In this document: positions 41,562 to 52,789 of the stretch, piece after piece
Numbering within the stretch: position 1 is the first letter of the stretch
Layout: each line of letters opens with the position of its first letter
Source: Okapia johnstoni
Taxonomy: Eukaryota > Chordata > Mammalia > Artiodactyla > Giraffidae
DNA: 64,000 nt
Reading direction: 5' to 3'
Assembly (NCBI GenBank): GCA_024291935.2
Contig: JAGTYA010000024.1
Span: 5,270,001-5,334,000, forward strand
Program-made: the position numbers and the translations under genes
The notes under the pieces: generated by a model
Seen by the model: the letters and a program-made list of their open reading frames with translations, nothing else
What the model was told of the DNA's origin: nothing
The model's database searches: none

Positions 41562-42009
41562 GACTTCCCTGCTGGCACAGTGGATGAGTCTGCCTACCAA
41601 TGCAGGAGACACGGGTTTGATCCCTGGTCTGGGAAGATTCCATATGCTGTGGAGTAACTAAGCCCGTGTGCTACAACTACTGAGCCTGTGCTCTAGACCC
41701 CGGGAGCCAAAACTACTGAGCCTGCGAGCCACAACTGCTGAAGCCTGCATGTTCTTGGGCCCTCAAGTCATAATTAATGAGCTCCTGTGCAGCAGCTACT
41801 GAAGTCTGCACAACTTAGAGCCAGTAAGTTGCAACTACTGAGCCTGCTTGCTACAGCTACTGAAGCCCGCATGCCTAGAGCCTGTGCTCCACAAGAGAAG
41901 TCACTGCAATGAGAAGCGTGCATGCAGCAGTAAAGACTCAGCACAACCAAAAATAAATAAATAAAAACAAATATAGCAGTGTGTACACGTAAAAAATTTT
42001 TTTGTAAAG
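41562..42009 (+). mobile_element. CHR-2-type SINE, long form
   Basis: Head ACTTCCCTGCTGGCACAGTG with B box GGTTTGATCCCTGG, then repeated CAACTACTGAGCCTG / CTACTGAAGCC modules at about 41670-41875, CACTGCAATGAGAAGCGTGC and an AAATAAATAAATAAAA tail. The TSD is AGTAGTCATCTAGGA (41547-41561) against AGTAGTCAGCTAGGA (42010-42024), one mismatch. The family is known from cetartiodactyls. Confidence 0.82.
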
Positions 42010-42144
42010 AGTAGTCAGCTAGGAGTGTGGAGGAGAAGATTTGATGAGATCAGACCAGTAAGCACTTGGCCTTGCCCGCCCCTTCGTGTAGGAGGAGCTC
42101 AGCATGTGTTGGCTGTTGTCACTATCACAGGAGCAGCAGGATGG

Positions 42145-42355
42145 GGGTGGTGACAGGTTTGGAGCCAGGAGTCAGCCTGGTTGGACATGAATCTGGGGTG
42201 CACCCCTCCCCTGTATATGACCAGGCAAGCTTCTTAACCATGCTGGACCTCAGTTTCTGCATCCGTAATATGGGGAGGATGGTCATGCCTTCCTCGCAGT
42301 GTTGTTTTGAAGATTCAGTGAGTTCATGTGGGTGGGTAAAGCACCTGCTCAGGTT
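42145..42355 (+). mobile_element. MIR SINE
   Basis: GACCAGGCAAGCTTCTTAAC, GCTGGACCTCAGTTTCTGCA, TCCGTAATATGGGGAGGATG and GTTGTTTTGAAGATTCAGTG in consensus order. Confidence 0.85.
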
Positions 42356-42364
42356 GCCTCCATC

Positions 42365-42480
42365 TGAGCCATCCCCAAACGACCTGCCCCAAATCACCCA
42401 GGAGGAAGTCAGAGCTGAGAATGAACCCAGGACCTCCTGGTCCCTTCCCTGGACACACTGTCAATCCCAGCAGCCCTAGG
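42365..42480 (-). mobile_element. MIR SINE fragment
   Basis: Antisense end only: AGTCAGAGCTGAGAATGAAC and CCAGGACCTCCTGGTCCC. Confidence 0.45.
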
Positions 42481-43174
42481 AGCTGGTTTCCCAGGCTCTG
42501 CTCCAATCCCTTCACAGCAGCGTGCTCACTACCTCCTGCACATCTCAGGGTGGTTCTGTCTTGAAAGAAACAGACCTACACACCAAGTTCTCCAGGCCCT
42601 GCCCATCCTCTGAGCCACTGCCTGCAAGTGGGGAGGATGAGTCACTGGGCAGAGACCTGGTCCTGCATTCCCACCCTAACTGCCGCAACCCCTCCCCCCA
42701 TCAACCTGTCACCACCCTGGAGCTGCTTCCCCCTCCGGCCTCACTGTTCTCATTGTACAACGGGATTGTTGCCTCTACCTCTTAGGCTTATTGGGGGACG
42801 CATACACATAAAATATGCCTGCAACCCCCTGCACTGTGCCCCCTGCCATGCTCTGTGATTGCTGTCAGCCTTGTGAGTTTCTACCCCACCGTCTCCTCTG
42901 TAGGTTTTCTTGGAGCCAGGAGTTCATCCCCCGGGAGCAGGTCCCTGTTCTCACGATCCTCCCCTGTCTGGACTCTGAGTCCCCCTCAACAAGGTTTTGT
43001 CCTTCTCTGATTAAGATTCATTCTTTTCTATTTGTTATTCAAGTTGGAACATGGGCAGCTCAGTGTTGTGTCCCAGCAAGGGAGAGATTCAGGGTAGAAG
43101 CATGAAGCCTCTGACCACCCTCCAAATCTCCCTCATATCAGAGCTGGGGGTAGGTGTGCAGCAAAGCCCAGTGA
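42481..43174. other. No gene or repeat recognised
   Basis: GC-rich sequence; 42720-42850 may contain a weak MIR (CATTGTACAACGGGATTGTT). Nothing else assigned. Confidence 0.35.
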
Positions 43175-43345
43175 AAGCCAGTGTGAGCCTGAGCTTCTCA
43201 CCTGGACTCTGCCAATGACCTGTGTGACCTCAGGCATGTCACTGCCTCTGTCTGAGCCATGGATTTTTCTTATCAGTAAAGAGGGATAGAATCGTATCTT
43301 TGGTTACCTCCTAGGGAGGGTTGTAAGAAACAAATGGAAGGAAAG
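43175..43345 (+). mobile_element. MIR SINE
   Basis: GACCTGTGTGACCTCAGGCA, TGTCACTGCCTCTGTCTGAG, TATCAGTAAAGAGGGATAGA and GAGGGTTGTAAGAAACAAAT. Confidence 0.85.
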
Positions 43346-43562
43346 AGGAAAGGAGGGCTCTGCTGATTAGCGTGATTGGCATATTAATACTGACCATAAC
43401 TATGATGTGGTTGGGCCAAGGGTTAGCATTTTACTACTGGCTTTATGTGCACCTCTTCTAGGTTTATTGTTGTTTGTCCCTCTATTTCTCCTTTCCTGTC
43501 TTCCTTTGAATTAGTTAAATCGATTTTTCAGAATTTCATTTTTATTTATCTATTGACATTTT

Positions 43563-43752
43563 TGGGGTTCTCAGGCAGCACTGCAATACAGGAGACATGA
43601 GTTCGATCCCTGGGTCAGGAAGATCTCCTGGAGAAGGAAATAGCAACCCATTCCAGTATTCTTTCCAGGGAAATCCCATGGACAGAGGAGCCTGGTAGGC
43701 TACGGTCTATGGGGTCACAAGAGTCAGATATGACTTAGTGACTAAACCACCA
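43563..43752 (+). mobile_element. Bov-tA SINE, first of a tandem pair
   Basis: Shortened head (CAGCACTGCAATACAGGAG), B box GAGTTCGATCCC, body AACCCATTCCAGTATTCTTT and tail GTCAGATATGACTTAGTGAC. ATTGACATTTT lies at its left (43552-43562), with the matching copy only after the second SINE. Confidence 0.9.
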
Positions 43753-43957
43753 CAGGCAAAGAACCCACCTGCCAATGCAGGAGACATAAGAGATGCAAGT
43801 TCGATCCCTGGGTCAGGAAGATCCCCTGGAGGAGGGTATGGCAACTCACTCCAGTATTCTTGCCTGGAGAATCCCATGGACAGAGGAGCCTGGAGGGCTA
43901 CAGTCCATAGGGTTGCAAAGAGTCGGACACGACTGAAATGACTTAACATGCACACAC
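43753..43957 (+). mobile_element. Bov-tA SINE, second of a tandem pair
   Basis: GCAAAGAACCCACCTGCCAA head, body TCACTCCAGTATTCTTGCCT and tail AGAGTCGGACACGACTGAAA. ATTGACGTTTT (43958-43968) matches the TSD left of the first SINE with one mismatch. Confidence 0.9.
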
Positions 43958-43968
43958 ATTGACGTTTT

Positions 43969-45204
43969 AGCTATACCTATTTGTATTGCTGTTTTTCTTT
44001 TTAAGTGATTGATCTCAAGAATAAAAAACACATCTGTGCCTTCTAGCGTTGCATCTGTGTAAGTCCATTTTCTGTCCTTCCTCATCCTTTGTGAAATATT
44101 TGTCATATGTATTACATCCACATACATTATAAATTCCACAATGCAGTATGATGTATTTTTGATTTAAATAATCTAATGTATTTTAAGAAAATAAAATGAA
44201 AAAATATATAGTTCTTTTATACTCACACATTTCTCAATTCTGCTGTTCTTCAATATTTTCTTGAATATTTAAATTTCCATCTGGCCTCACTTTCCTTCAG
44301 CTTAAAGAACTTTATTTAGTATTTCTCATAGTTCAGTTCTGCTGGTAACAAATTCCCTCAGTTTTCTTTTATCTGAAAATGTCCTTATTTCACTTTTGGT
44401 CGTGAATGATATTTGTGCTGGATGTACAATTCTGGACTGACCATGCTTTAAAGATGTAACTGGATTGTCATGTGATCTCCATTGCTTCTCGCTAGAAATC
44501 AGCAGCCAGTCAAATTGTTTTTCTCTATGTAATGTGTCATGTTTCTCTAACTGCTTTCAAAATTTTCTCAACTTTGACTTTCAGAAGTTTGACCGTGATA
44601 CATTTAGATGTAATTACCTTTGAGTTCATTCTGCTTGGGGTTTGTTAAGCTTCATAAACCTGTAAATATTTGTCTTTCACCAAATGTAAGGAAATTCCAG
44701 CCAACATTTATTGAAATAGTTGCTTCTACCTCTCAAACACATACATATGTGTGCATACACACACATCTTGCTAGGGCTGAAGTTCCACGTACATTATATT
44801 TTTCTTTCAATATTATTCAATAGATTCCTGAGACTTTAAAAAAAATTCTTGTTTCTATATCCTTTAGATTAGAAATTTCTATTGATGCATTTTCAATTTC
44901 TTGGTTCTTTCTTCTGTCTTCACTTTTCCATTAATCCGTCTATTGATTTTTTAAATATTGTATATTTTAGTTCTGTAATTTCCACTTCGTTCATTTTTAT
45001 AGTTTCATTTCCCTGCTGGGGTTAAAAAAATCTTTTTATTCATTATTCTGAACATTTTTCTTTTTTTACCATCATGAGTTTAATTATAATACTTGTTTAT
45101 AGTTCTAACATCTGGATCATCCTGAGATTGTTCTACACTACCTGTCCTTTCCCTGATTTTAGTTTGCATTGCTATATTTCTAGTAATTGTGGATTTTATT
45201 GTGG
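43969..45204 (-). mobile_element. Degraded ancient L1-like sequence
   Basis: 44300-44760 reads like antisense ancient L1 sequence: TAGTTCAGTTCTGCTGGTAA, TCTGAAAATGTCCTTATTTC, CTAGAAATCAGCAGCCAGTC and CCTTTGAGTTCATTCTGCTT. The edges cannot be fixed. Confidence 0.5.
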
Positions 45205-45345
45205 AAAACATTTTATTTTTTATTTTGGGCTGTACCATGCATGTTACTTGTGGGTTCTTAATTCTCCAACCAGGGATTGAACCTGGGCCCTCCACGGTGA
45301 AAGCGTGGAGTCCTAACCTCTGGATCTCCAGGAAATTTCCTATAT
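45205..45345 (-). mobile_element. CHR-1-type SINE
   Basis: Antisense CHR: TTTTATTTTGGGCTGTACCA, CCAACCAGGGATTGAACCTG (reverse of the B box) and GTGGAGTCCTAACCTCTGGA. Confidence 0.75.
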
Positions 45346-45779
45346 CTTGGATATTATTAAAAGCTATTTTATAGCCACTTTGAATTCTTCCAAACAATAG
45401 TGGTTTGTGTCTGCTGGCTCTGGGGGCAAATGCAGCCAGCATAGACAGAAGCTTCTTATTTATCTTGGGTGTTTATCCAGTAACAACTGTTCCTAGCAAG
45501 AGCTCCCAGGTTACTTCTCCACTGCGATGTTTTCCCAACATGGTGGAAAAGGAATGCTCTCAGAATACACGACTGGTAACTTTCCTTCCTTCCTCTGGCC
45601 CTCCCTGCACTGCTCCATGGCTCCCCTTCTTTTAGGAAAAAGAACAGACCCACTTTGTTGGCCTGAGAGACACTGACCAGCCAGACCCCTCCCTTCCTGA
45701 GATGGTACCTAACAGCTTCTCTCCCCTCATATCTTTGGGCATCTTCATCCCCTGTGAGTGACACTCTTTTTCCTGCCAC
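45346..45779. other. No gene or repeat recognised
   Basis: Mixed sequence leading into an L2 copy. Nothing assigned. Confidence 0.35.
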
Positions 45780-46135
45780 AGACCTTTTCACAGGCTGCTC
45801 CTTGTGCTTGCAGTGCTCTCCTGATCCCCACTTTCCACAACACACCCCTCATCCTTTAATCCCAGCTCACCCATCAGCCCCTCAGGGATGTCCTCTCTGA
45901 CCTTCTGTGACAAGGTCAAACTCCCTATCTATATGTCTTCATAGCACTCCATCTTTCCACCCATCACTCTTATAGTATCTATTAAGGTTGTGAATTCACA
46001 TTAATTTATGACATAATTAGTATCTGTCTGCCAAACTAGACTATGAGCTCCATAAGGTCAGAGACTGCGGTAACCTTGGCTTACATTGTAGTCCCTGGGT
46101 CCTAGGACAAAGTAAGAGCTTAACAGAAAAGTGTC
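45780..46135 (+). mobile_element. L2 LINE 3' end
   Basis: Sense L2: GATGTCCTCTCTGACCTTCT, CATAGCACTCCATCTTTCCA, AGACTATGAGCTCCATAAGG and TCAGAGACTGCGGTAACCTT, ending near AAGTAAGAGCTTAACAG. Confidence 0.8.
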
Positions 46136-46296
46136 ACAAGGTTGTGTGCTACAAGGTTGGCCTTGGCAATCACACTGCATATCTCAGTTCTAGAGCTCAC
46201 TTCCCATTAAGAATATGGTTTTGATCCTTGAGTGTGACTTATTTCAGGGAGAAGTTTTCTTTAAAAAAAAAAATATTGGAGTATAGTTGATTTATG

Positions 46297-46511
46297 TTTC
46301 CCTGGTGGCTCAGTGGTTAAAAAAAAAAAAAAAAATTTGCTTGCAATGCAGGAGATGCAGGTTTGATCCCTGGGTCAGGATGATCCCCTGGAGCAGAGTA
46401 TGGCAACCCACTCCAGTATTCTTGCCAGGAAAATTCCATGTACAGAGAGGTCCAGTGGGCTATGGTCCATGGGGTCAACAAGGGTCAGACATGTCTGAAG
46501 TGACCGAACAC
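46297..46511 (+). mobile_element. Bov-tA SINE with A-run inside the tRNA-like head
   Basis: TTTCCCTGGTGGCTCAGTGG, then an A17 run at 46319-46335, then TTGCAATGCAGGAGATGCAG and the rest to TGTCTGAAGTGACCGAACAC. The TSD is ATAGTTGATTTATG (46283-46296) against ATAGTTGGTTTATG (46512-46525), one mismatch. The A-run separates the A and B boxes, an uncommon place for it. Confidence 0.92.
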
Positions 46512-46522
46512 ATAGTTGGTTT

Positions 46523-47146
46523 ATGGCATCTGGTCCCATCACTTCATGGCAAATAGAAGAGGAAAAAGTGGAAGCAGTGACAGATTTTCTTTTCTTGGGC
46601 TCCAAAATCACTCCAGATGGCGACTACAGCCATGAAATTAAAAGATACTTTCTCTTTGCAAGGAAAGCTATGATAAACCTAGACAGCATGTTAAAAAGCA
46701 GAGACCTCAATTTTCTGACAAAGGCCACTATAGTCAAAGCTATGGTTTTGCCAGTAGTCATGATCAGATGTGCCAAAGAATTGATGCTTTCAAATTGTGG
46801 TGCTAGAAAAGACTCTTGAGAGTTCCTTGGACTGCAAAGAGATCAAACCAGTCAAACCTAAAGGAAATCAACCTTGAATATCCATTGGAAGGACTGATAC
46901 TGAAGCTCCAATACTTTGGCTACCTGATGTGAAGAGCAAATCATTGGAAAAGACCCTGATGTTGGAAAAGATTGAAGCCAAAATGAGAAGAGGGCAGCAG
47001 AGGATGAGATGGTTAGATAGCATCATGGACTCAATGGACATGAATTTGAACAAACTCTGGGAGATAGTGGAGGACAGGGGGGCCTGGCATGCTATAGTCC
47101 ATGGGGTCACAAAGAATTTGACATAACTTAGTGACTGAACAATGAT
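46523..47146 (+). mobile_element. BovB LINE 3' end, 5'-truncated
   Basis: Sense BovB from ATGGCATCTGGTCCCATCAC through GACTACAGCCATGAAATTAA and ATTGGAAGGACTGATACTGA to GACTGAACAATGATAAC. ORF remnants: 46523-46819 (FLFLGSKITPDGDYSHEI) and 46929-47126. It begins exactly where the upstream SINE's second TSD copy ends, so the two insertions are stacked at one target. Confidence 0.92.
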
Positions 47147-48534
47147 AACAACTGATGTACAATGTTGTGTTTAGGCAGAACATTTCATTGCAAAGGTCAA
47201 ATGGCTTAAGCCATCTTCCCTACAGGTTGCAGAAAGCCTGCTTGAGAATGAGGTCAGCACAAAGGACATAGAGAGAGGAGACTGAAGGCAGGAGATAGAG
47301 CCCCAGATCCAGTCACCAATGAAATGAGCTCTTCCTCTATATTTTCTGGTTCCGCAGGCCAATAAATATTAATGACTTTACCTTAAAACTTCTAACATTA
47401 TTTTTACAGAAAGAAATGTATGAGCTCATTGCTTAAAGTTTCCAAGGTAACCAAAAGAAGAACTAAAAATATAATAATGTTGGCAGAAGGGGAGACTGGT
47501 TGGTAGAATGAGCTAAAGCCCCACTCATCATAGCATGAAGCCAGAAGACGGTGGTACAAACATATCATTTAGCTTTATGAGGAAACCAGTAAGACAAACA
47601 GCTAAACAAGTTAAAATTGGTTTACCTCTGACAAGCAGAACTCGGGGTGAGAAGTTCAAGAGGCCACTACTTTTCATCATCAGCCTCTCGATACTATTTT
47701 TTTCAACCATAGGCATGAACCATTCTGCAAAATGAAATATACAAAAATAAGTTTGGCACATTACATAATTGCAGTTCCTTAAGCTGATTCGGCTGAAAGA
47801 GCCCATCACTTTTTGTTTTATAAAAATAAACTCACACTTATAGCTAAGAAAGTAAACATTAAAACCCGCATCGTTTATTCTGTTGAAGTGATTGTGTAAT
47901 TAAGTTTTAAAAATAGAACCTGGGATAACTTTCTCTCTAGTGTTTAAAGAAAAGATGGTTTGGACAGAGGTGGACTCAGTCATCTTCCTGGAGAAAACAG
48001 GATGGGCAGTAGGGGCTGCGCTTGGCCCCCAAGAGGATCATCCAAGACATCCACTGCCTGGAGTCTCCTTCTATGACCCACGTAGAGACCCATCAGTCCC
48101 CAAACCTGGGTGACCTGAACTCACAGGTGAGTGTCCCAGAGGTGGAGGAGCCAGCAGGGGTGGGTGGAGCAGCAGCTAGACTCCTCATTGCCTGGGAAAG
48201 TCTGTTACCAGCAGCAGTGGTAGGGTTCATCCTATTCCCTCCTCCCTCCTTCCAAAGTGGCCTTTGGGTAGCAGCTCATACTGGGGCAGATGCCTGAGGC
48301 AAAGGCAGATAGTGAGAAGGATATGGGGACCACAGTCTTGCAGTGGAGGATGGACCATGCTCTCTCCTGCACCCCGATTTCTTCCCAGGATCAAAACAAT
48401 CTTCTATGTTCACCTACCTTCTAACTTCTCCTCCCAGATCAGTCCCTCCATAACCCTGAACTTTCTTTCCTCCTCTGGGAAGTTAAAAAGATGAAGCTAA
48501 GAAATTCCAATGAGTCCCTTTAACTCTGAGTTTC
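47147..48534. other. No gene recognised
   Basis: Starts with ATGTACAATGTTGTGTTT, the continuation of the host sequence split by the stacked insertion. The rest is mixed and unassigned. Confidence 0.35.
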
Positions 48535-48670
48535 TGTAATTCCATAATGTACCATCCATGAAGGTAGAAATCATACATGCCTTCTTCAGCCCTGTATTTC
48601 TAGTACCCAGCTCAATGCCCAGCACAAAGAGGACATTAGGGAAATATTTATTGAATGAAGTAATGAATTC
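48535..48670 (+). mobile_element. L2 LINE 3' end
   Basis: TGAAGGTAGAAATCATACAT, AGCTCAATGCCCAGCACAAA and AAATATTTATTGAATGAAGT are the terminal L2 signature. Confidence 0.8.
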
Positions 48671-49218
48671 TAAGATCCTATAATTCTAAGTGTCTAAGAC
48701 TATGATTCTAGGATTGAATGTCTCATGATTCTAGAATTCTGAATTGTTATTATATTTTACCAAGGATCTCCCACAACAAATGCCAACAGGGGCTGGTCAG
48801 GGAACATGTATAAGAGAAATAGCTGGATTAGCCAGATGCAGGTGCAAACGCTCAGTTCCTCAGGCCCAGTGGGGCAGGGCTCATGAGGCCTCATAGACTG
48901 GCCCAGCCAGGGTCTTGCATCTGGCCTAGCTGAGAGCTGGGAGCCCCCACTGGTGATACTGTTCTGGCATTTCAGCTTTGAGGCTTCTCCATCCCAGTCC
49001 TCACTTCCTTTCTGGAGGCTGATTCTTCTCCTTGTAGCAGCTTGTTTTAAGCAGAAGCTTTTCTTGCAAGGGACAGAACACAAAAGACCCCAAGCAAAAG
49101 ATGTAATGATCTGTTGACCCACAGAACTGGAAAATACAGGGAGGGGGGCTTGGCATCAAGGACTGGTGGAGACAGGGGCTCAAACCATCTGCTCGGGTCT
49201 CTATCTTCTTTCCCTTCT
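48671..49218. other. No gene or repeat recognised
   Basis: Near-repeats of ATTCTA(A/G)G phrases at 48665-48740. Nothing else assigned. Confidence 0.35.
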
Positions 49219-49530
49219 ATTTTTTTTTTAAAATTTACTTGTTTATTCACTTTTTAAATTTTTTGGCTGCACTAAGTCTTTGTTGCTGTATGCAGGTTTT
49301 CTCTAGTTGTGGCGAGTGAGGGCTATTTTATAGTAGTGGAAGGAAGGCTTCTCATTGCAGTGGCTTCTCTTGTTGCCAAGCATGGGCTCTAGGGCAGATG
49401 GACTTCAGTAGTTGTGGTGCACAGGCTTAGTTGCCCAGCAGCATGTGGCATATTCCTGGAGTAGGGATTGAACCCACATTCCCTGCACTGGCAGGAAGAT
49501 TCCTAACCACTGGATCACCAGTGGAAGTCC
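49219..49530 (-). mobile_element. CHR-2-type SINE
   Basis: Antisense CHR-2: TTTGGCTGCACTAAGTCTTT, GCTTCTCATTGCAGTGGCTT, CTTCAGTAGTTGTGGTGCAC and CACTGGATCACCAGTGGAAG. It shares the modular body of the 41.6-kb copy. Confidence 0.82.
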
Positions 49531-50276
49531 ATTTCTCTTTTCCTCACTCTGCCTCCATCTGTACTGACCCCCTTCTCAGGCAGGCTTCCACCTCATTGCA
49601 GGGAAGATGCAGTCACCCCAGGATTCCATGGTCCTTACAGCTTAGGATGCCAGGGAAAGAACAACCCTCTCTCTCCCTAAGTGGCCATGTGTCCAATCTC
49701 AGGGAACACCCTGATTGGCTGAAGCTGGGTCATGTGACCTATGTGGGCAGGACCAGCTCCACTAGCAGAATGGTTTCCTCTTCACAAAGAGGATTCTGCC
49801 CCAGGGCTGCAGGTGGGGGTGGTAGCAAGTCAAATGCTCAGATGTCCTCTACATGATATGAAGGAAATAAAGATCTCCCTGGTGTGACTGCAGTCCCTCC
49901 AAGTCACAGAGGGTGACAATGAGATCCCTGAGCTGGTAGATCAGCTCTACTCTGTCCAAGCACCTTTGACAAAGATGGAGTAGCCCTTAAAGGGCTGGAA
50001 GACAGGCCTCTCAGAAAAGCCTGAATCTGCCTCATCAGCTTCGTGGGCTCTCTGTGTGGTGGTGGGAAGAGGAGGAGGGACCAGTGGCCAGGGCCAGACT
50101 GGGTCTGATCACCCACCACAGTTGCCAGGCCTCCTAAAAGATGTAAACACCCCAGTCATTGTCTAAGTCTCTGTGCCTCTACTAGGCTGCCTCGTGGGCT
50201 GCAGACAGAATGAATAAACAATAAGATGGTGGATGCCATGGATAACCTAGATTTGAGAATGAAGGCGTTTGTCCTG
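49531..50276. other. No gene or repeat recognised
   Basis: GC-rich sequence with a GATTGGCTGAAGC phrase at about 49714, an isolated inverted CCAAT box. No family assigned. Confidence 0.35.
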
Positions 50277-50407
50277 CCAATCAATCAGGCAGCTGTCTGT
50301 AGTTGCAGCAGATAAATCATAGGAAGAACCAATCAGCAGCTGCCTCCAGTTAGCTGGACCAATCAGATGAATTTGTTCAGCCAATCACACACTGAATGCC
50401 AATAAAT
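50277..50407 (+). promoter_or_regulatory. Cluster of five CCAAT boxes with a downstream AT-rich box
   Basis: CCAATCA at 50277-50283, CCAATCAG at 50329-50336 and 50359-50366, CCAATCAC at 50381-50388, then CCAATAAAT at 50399-50407. The second and third match the NF-Y consensus (RRCCAATSR) fully and the fourth nearly so. AATAAATA at 50401 could act as a TATA-like box. All lie on one strand within 131 bp. This suits a promoter or an old LTR U3 region; no gene or LTR partner was identified downstream. Confidence 0.5.
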
Positions 50408-50824
50408 ACGCCTGTTAAGAGACAGGGTGGGTAGAATTGGTGGTGGTCCAGGTTCTCCATTACCTCCAGGCATCTCCCCACCTTTCTATGTGGGGAACAG
50501 CTTTTTCAACAAGCTCAGGACAAAATGGCTTCCCATAGTACCTCCAGCTCAAGGCACACAGGTGGGATCCTGCTGGCATCTCTGTGTTACTTTGATATAT
50601 ACTTGAGTCATCAAGCTCGTCAGAGGTATCAAAATGTTATGATCAGAAAGAGAAGGGATGAGTGGAATCAGATGGGGTTAAATATTTGTCAGGTTCCTGA
50701 GTGACATATTCAGGACACATCCCCACCCTCTCTACAGGGTCATCAATAGATGACATATGGGTTGGGAAAAAGGAGCCTGTCCTGAACTTCCAGGCTCTTT
50801 CAGGGCCTCTAGGGGAACTCGACT
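50408..50824. other. No gene recognised
   Basis: Sequence downstream of the CCAAT cluster, with no open frame or repeat family recognised. Confidence 0.35.
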
Positions 50825-51830
50825 GTTTGTTAACAGCTTTATTGCACTAAAATTACTGTACACAAATCTGCCCATGTTGAAAATGTACAGTCTGGAGAGT
50901 TTGAGCCAATATCTACACCCATGAAACCATCACCACAATTAATGTATGTATCCCTCTTCAGGCTTTGTCAGCGCCCCATCCCACCCTCCAGCAGCCACCA
51001 AACTGCTTTGTGTCATGATAGGCTTGTGTGCCCTTTTTAGAATCACATATAGAGTCCTAGAGTCACTCAGCGTAATCATTTGGAAATTTGTCCATGCTGG
51101 TGTGCACATGTGTCAATAGTTTGCTCACAGTTTATGGCTGGGCAATATTCCACAGCACAGACACACCTCAGTTTTCTTTTATCCATTCACCTGTTGATGG
51201 ACATTTGGGGCTATTACAAATAAAGATGTATCGAACTTTTGTGTACACAACTTTGCATAAGCAAATGCTTCCTTTTATCTCAAGGAAACACCTAGGAGAG
51301 GAATGACTAGGTCAAATGGCAGATATATGTCTGACTTTCAAGGTAACTGTCAAAATGGTCTCCAAAGTGATTGTACAGTTTTACATCCCACCTGAAGTAT
51401 ATGAGAGACCTTGTTCTCCACACCCTTGCCAGAACTTGGCATTGTCAGACTCAGGCTTTAGCCATTTAATGGATGCTCAGCTCTAATTTCTATTTCCTTA
51501 ATGATTACTGATGTGCAGAAGTTTTTCATGAATTTATTTGCTGCTCATACATCTTTTAAAGTAAAATATTCAAATCTTGTGACCATTTTTTAAATTGAAA
51601 TGTTTCACTTTATATTATCAAGTTTTAGGAGTTCTTGAGATGTACTACGTAATAATCTTTTACAAGATATATGTTTTGGACATATTTTCTCAGCTCATAG
51701 TCCACCTTTCCATTTAGGAAAGTATCTTTTGTGTGGTAACATTTTTAATTTTGAGGAAGTCTAATTTATTGATTCCTTTCTATTATAATTTGCATCATAA
51801 TAAAGACTTTCAAATTTGTTCATCCATTTG
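50825..51830 (-). mobile_element. Ancient L1M 3' end
   Basis: Antisense L1: ATCCATTCACCTGTTGATGG, GCTATTACAAATAAAGATGT, CAAAATGGTCTCCAAAGTGA, TTTACATCCCACCTGAAGTA and GTCTAATTTATTGATTCCTT in the usual order. Heavily diverged. Confidence 0.8.
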
Positions 51831-51969
51831 TTTTTTAGAGGAAAATTCTTTTCAAGATAACAGGTCAACATTTTTGGCTGGTATAACACTAGTACATAAA
51901 ACACAATTTATTCCCCTAAACAGTCTATAGAGAACTTGGCAGCCAGGGTAGAATGTCTGGAGTTAAGAT

Positions 51970-52110
51970 GTTCATCTATTCTTTCACTCACTCATCAGAT
52001 ATTATTTACTTAGTGTTCTAGACACAAAAAATACAGCAGCATGCTCCCACCCTCCTCTGATGTGCAGGGGAGTGACAGGCATAAATAGATTATCAAACAA
52101 ATGAATGTAT
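51970..52110 (-). mobile_element. L2 LINE 3' end fragment
   Basis: TCTTTCACTCACTCATCAGA, TTACTTAGTGTTCTAGACAC and AAAATACAGCAGCATGCTCC resemble the antisense L2 end. Confidence 0.6.
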
Positions 52111-52789
52111 CTTTTTATTTTATTAATGCTTTAACTTTGTTGTTAAATTTTTTAAACTTAATTTTTAATAATTTTATTGGGGTATAGTTCTTTTACAGTA
52201 TTATGTTAGATTCTGCTGTATGATGAAGTGAATCAGGTATACATATAAATGAATATATTCTGGAAACTGGAATGCTTGTCAGACAGGGAGAGAATGAGAC
52301 AACATCAGGAAAAAAAAAAACTAGAGCCTTATTTTGATGGGAACCCAGGGAGGGTCTCACTTAAGAAACTCAGTTTAAACTGAGTCCAAAAGAGTTTGTA
52401 AAAGGAAAGGGAAGAGCTTGCTTTCCAGGTGGCAGGAACTGCCTGTGAAAAGGCCCTGAGGCAGGAAGGGGTTTCCTGGGAACAGAGCCACCAGCATGGC
52501 TGGAACAGGACTGGAAGCCAACAAGAACTGGGTCAAGCAGGACCACATGGGCCAAGCCAGGGTCTAAGGGCTCATCCCAGGGCAGTAGGGGTCATGGGAG
52601 ACCTTTAAGCTGGGTTGTGATGCCACCACCAGGCTGGTGTTTTTACAGCTCCTTTATCTCTTTGTGGAGAATGGACTACGGAAGGAAAGGTAATGGAGAA
52701 GAGAGTTCCAGAAAGAGAGAGCAGGACCCGTTCCAGGAATAGCCAGGATCGGGTGGGAGCAAGGAAGGAGGGGCAGGTGCTTGAAGTGA
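52111..52789. other. Mostly unassigned; short repeat-like phrase
   Basis: TTTTATTGGGGTATAGTTCT (52170-52189) and TTAGATTCTGCTGTATGATG (52206-52225) recall a dispersed cetartiodactyl sequence also present at 46.27 and 47.15 kb. No gene seen. Confidence 0.4.

Noticed and set aside
41670..41875. Short regularly spaced repeats resembling a CRISPR-like array
   Set aside because: The CTACTGAGCC/CTACTGAAGCC modules are the known body of a CHR-2 SINE in a eukaryotic genome.
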